From Empedobacter falsenii (GTDB taxonomy: Bacteria; Bacteroidota; Bacteroidia; Flavobacteriales; Weeksellaceae), in contig NZ_CP040908.1 of the NCBI RefSeq assembly GCF_013488205.1, positions 1,279,876-1,343,875 of the forward strand: 64,000 nt of DNA, in the 5' to 3' direction. The position numbers and the translations under genes are program-made. The first letter of the stretch is position 1. Each line of letters opens with the position of its first letter. The notes beneath the pieces were generated by a model that was not told the origin of the DNA, made no database searches, and saw only the letters and a list, made by a program, of their open reading frames with translations. This document shows positions 63,537 to 64,000 of this stretch, piece by piece.

Positions 63537-64000
63537 ATGAAATATTTATTCATTTTACTTGTATTGTTAGTGTTGTTTGTTATTTACAAAAAACTAAAAA
63601 CAGCTCAAATAGAAAAGCCACTTCCAAAAGAAGAAGAACCAAAAATATCGTTTTTAAAAATTGAAAAAAATGATGATTTGATTGATGATTCCAATCAACA
63701 AATTATAGATTATCAAGTAAAAATAGATTCGGTAACAAAGAAAAAAAATACATTAGAATTTTTAATTTCTATTCAAAATAATACCGAAAAAACAGTTCGT
63801 ATAAATATCGTTGAAGCTGATTTTTATTCAAATTCTTCTCAAAAAAAGATTAAAGCGGATGTTACATTTTATGGAGAATTGGCAATGGGAACAAATGATA
63901 TCTTGCTAAAAAACACCGTTTTACGCGAATCTCACGTTATCCGAAATATTTATTTTTTCGAAACAGATTTAATTCATTTTAATCAAAATGATTATTTGGA
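63537..64000 (+). CDS. Membrane-anchored protein, 3' end outside window
   Basis: ATG at 63537; 154 codons to the edge with no stop. One N-terminal helix (residues 2-18, KYLFILLVLLVLFVIY), a Lys/Glu/Pro linker (about 20-40), then a beta-rich domain (YQVKIDSVTKKKNTLEFLIS, TVRINIVEADFYSN). No motif recognised. Follows the 68-aa gene by 60 bp. Anything about length or family must wait for the full sequence. Confidence 0.6.
   Translation, partial: MKYLFILLVLLVLFVIYKKLKTAQIEKPLPKEEEPKISFLKIEKNDDLIDDSNQQIIDYQVKIDSVTKKKNTLEFLISIQNNTEKTVRINIVEADFYSNSSQKKIKADVTFYGELAMGTNDILLKNTVLRESHVIRNIYFFETDLIHFNQNDYL

Overview
The window comes from an AT-rich chromosome of a Flavobacteriia-type Bacteroidota, most likely Weeksellaceae and Empedobacter-like. 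Evidence: promoters of the Bacteroidota type (TAnnTTTG, sometimes with TTG about 19-20 nt upstream), lineage-specific families (DUF4290, DUF4294, a SprE/PorW-like TPR lipoprotein, TamB next to TsaD), an N-terminal carboxypeptidase-regulatory domain on the TonB receptor, and a urease locus. The genus is an inference. No rRNA, tRNA, CRISPR array, IS element or prophage was seen.

Layout. 1-5.3 kb: divergent tsaD (cut by the window edge) and tamB. 5.4-16.3 kb: Lrp regulator, a Nudix-wHTH regulator, L-serine dehydratase, a DEAD-box helicase with a long leader, an acyl-CoA synthetase, a YtxH/holin-like envelope operon, an aminotransferase and murB. 16.3-24.4 kb: a lipoprotein, a short DUF2310 Zn-ribbon gene, a cobalamin-type binding protein, pepD, an unusual 650-bp intergenic region, an uncharacterised 162-aa gene, an M28 peptidase and an APC transporter. 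24.4-33.6 kb: aspS, an ECF sigma factor flanked by two tiny related ORFs, pfkA-gapA, DUF4294, an M42 peptidase, an acyltransferase and an IMPACT-family gene. 33.6-40.1 kb: one leftward operon, DUF4290-murA-dedA-aroE-DUF349-ribD. 40.3-58.3 kb: a nickel/urease region. 58.4-64 kb: SprE-like lipoprotein, GH3 protein, thioesterase and two small envelope genes.

The nickel/urease region appears to be a complete system in two blocks. Block 1 (41.3-49.9 kb) is a small secreted protein, hypA, hypB, a UreE paralogue, a FecBCD-type ABC importer, a GNAT enzyme, a TonB receptor and a DUF2490 protein. This looks like nickel capture, import and chaperoning, because no hydrogenase is present. Block 2 (50.1-58.3 kb) is a second small secreted protein, ureABC, a beta-barrel protein, ureE-F-G-D, a urea channel and an AraC regulator. 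Both blocks begin with a near-identical 22-nt box at the same distance from the start codon of the first small gene, which suggests one shared regulator.

Strongest unexplained structures: (a) about 14 degenerate units with an exact 21-bp period at 20281-20574, beside a 180-bp imperfect palindrome and the uncharacterised 162-aa gene; (b) two 42-43-aa ORFs on either side of the ECF sigma gene that share an eight-residue block encoded by mostly different synonymous codons; (c) the paired box of the nickel/urease blocks.
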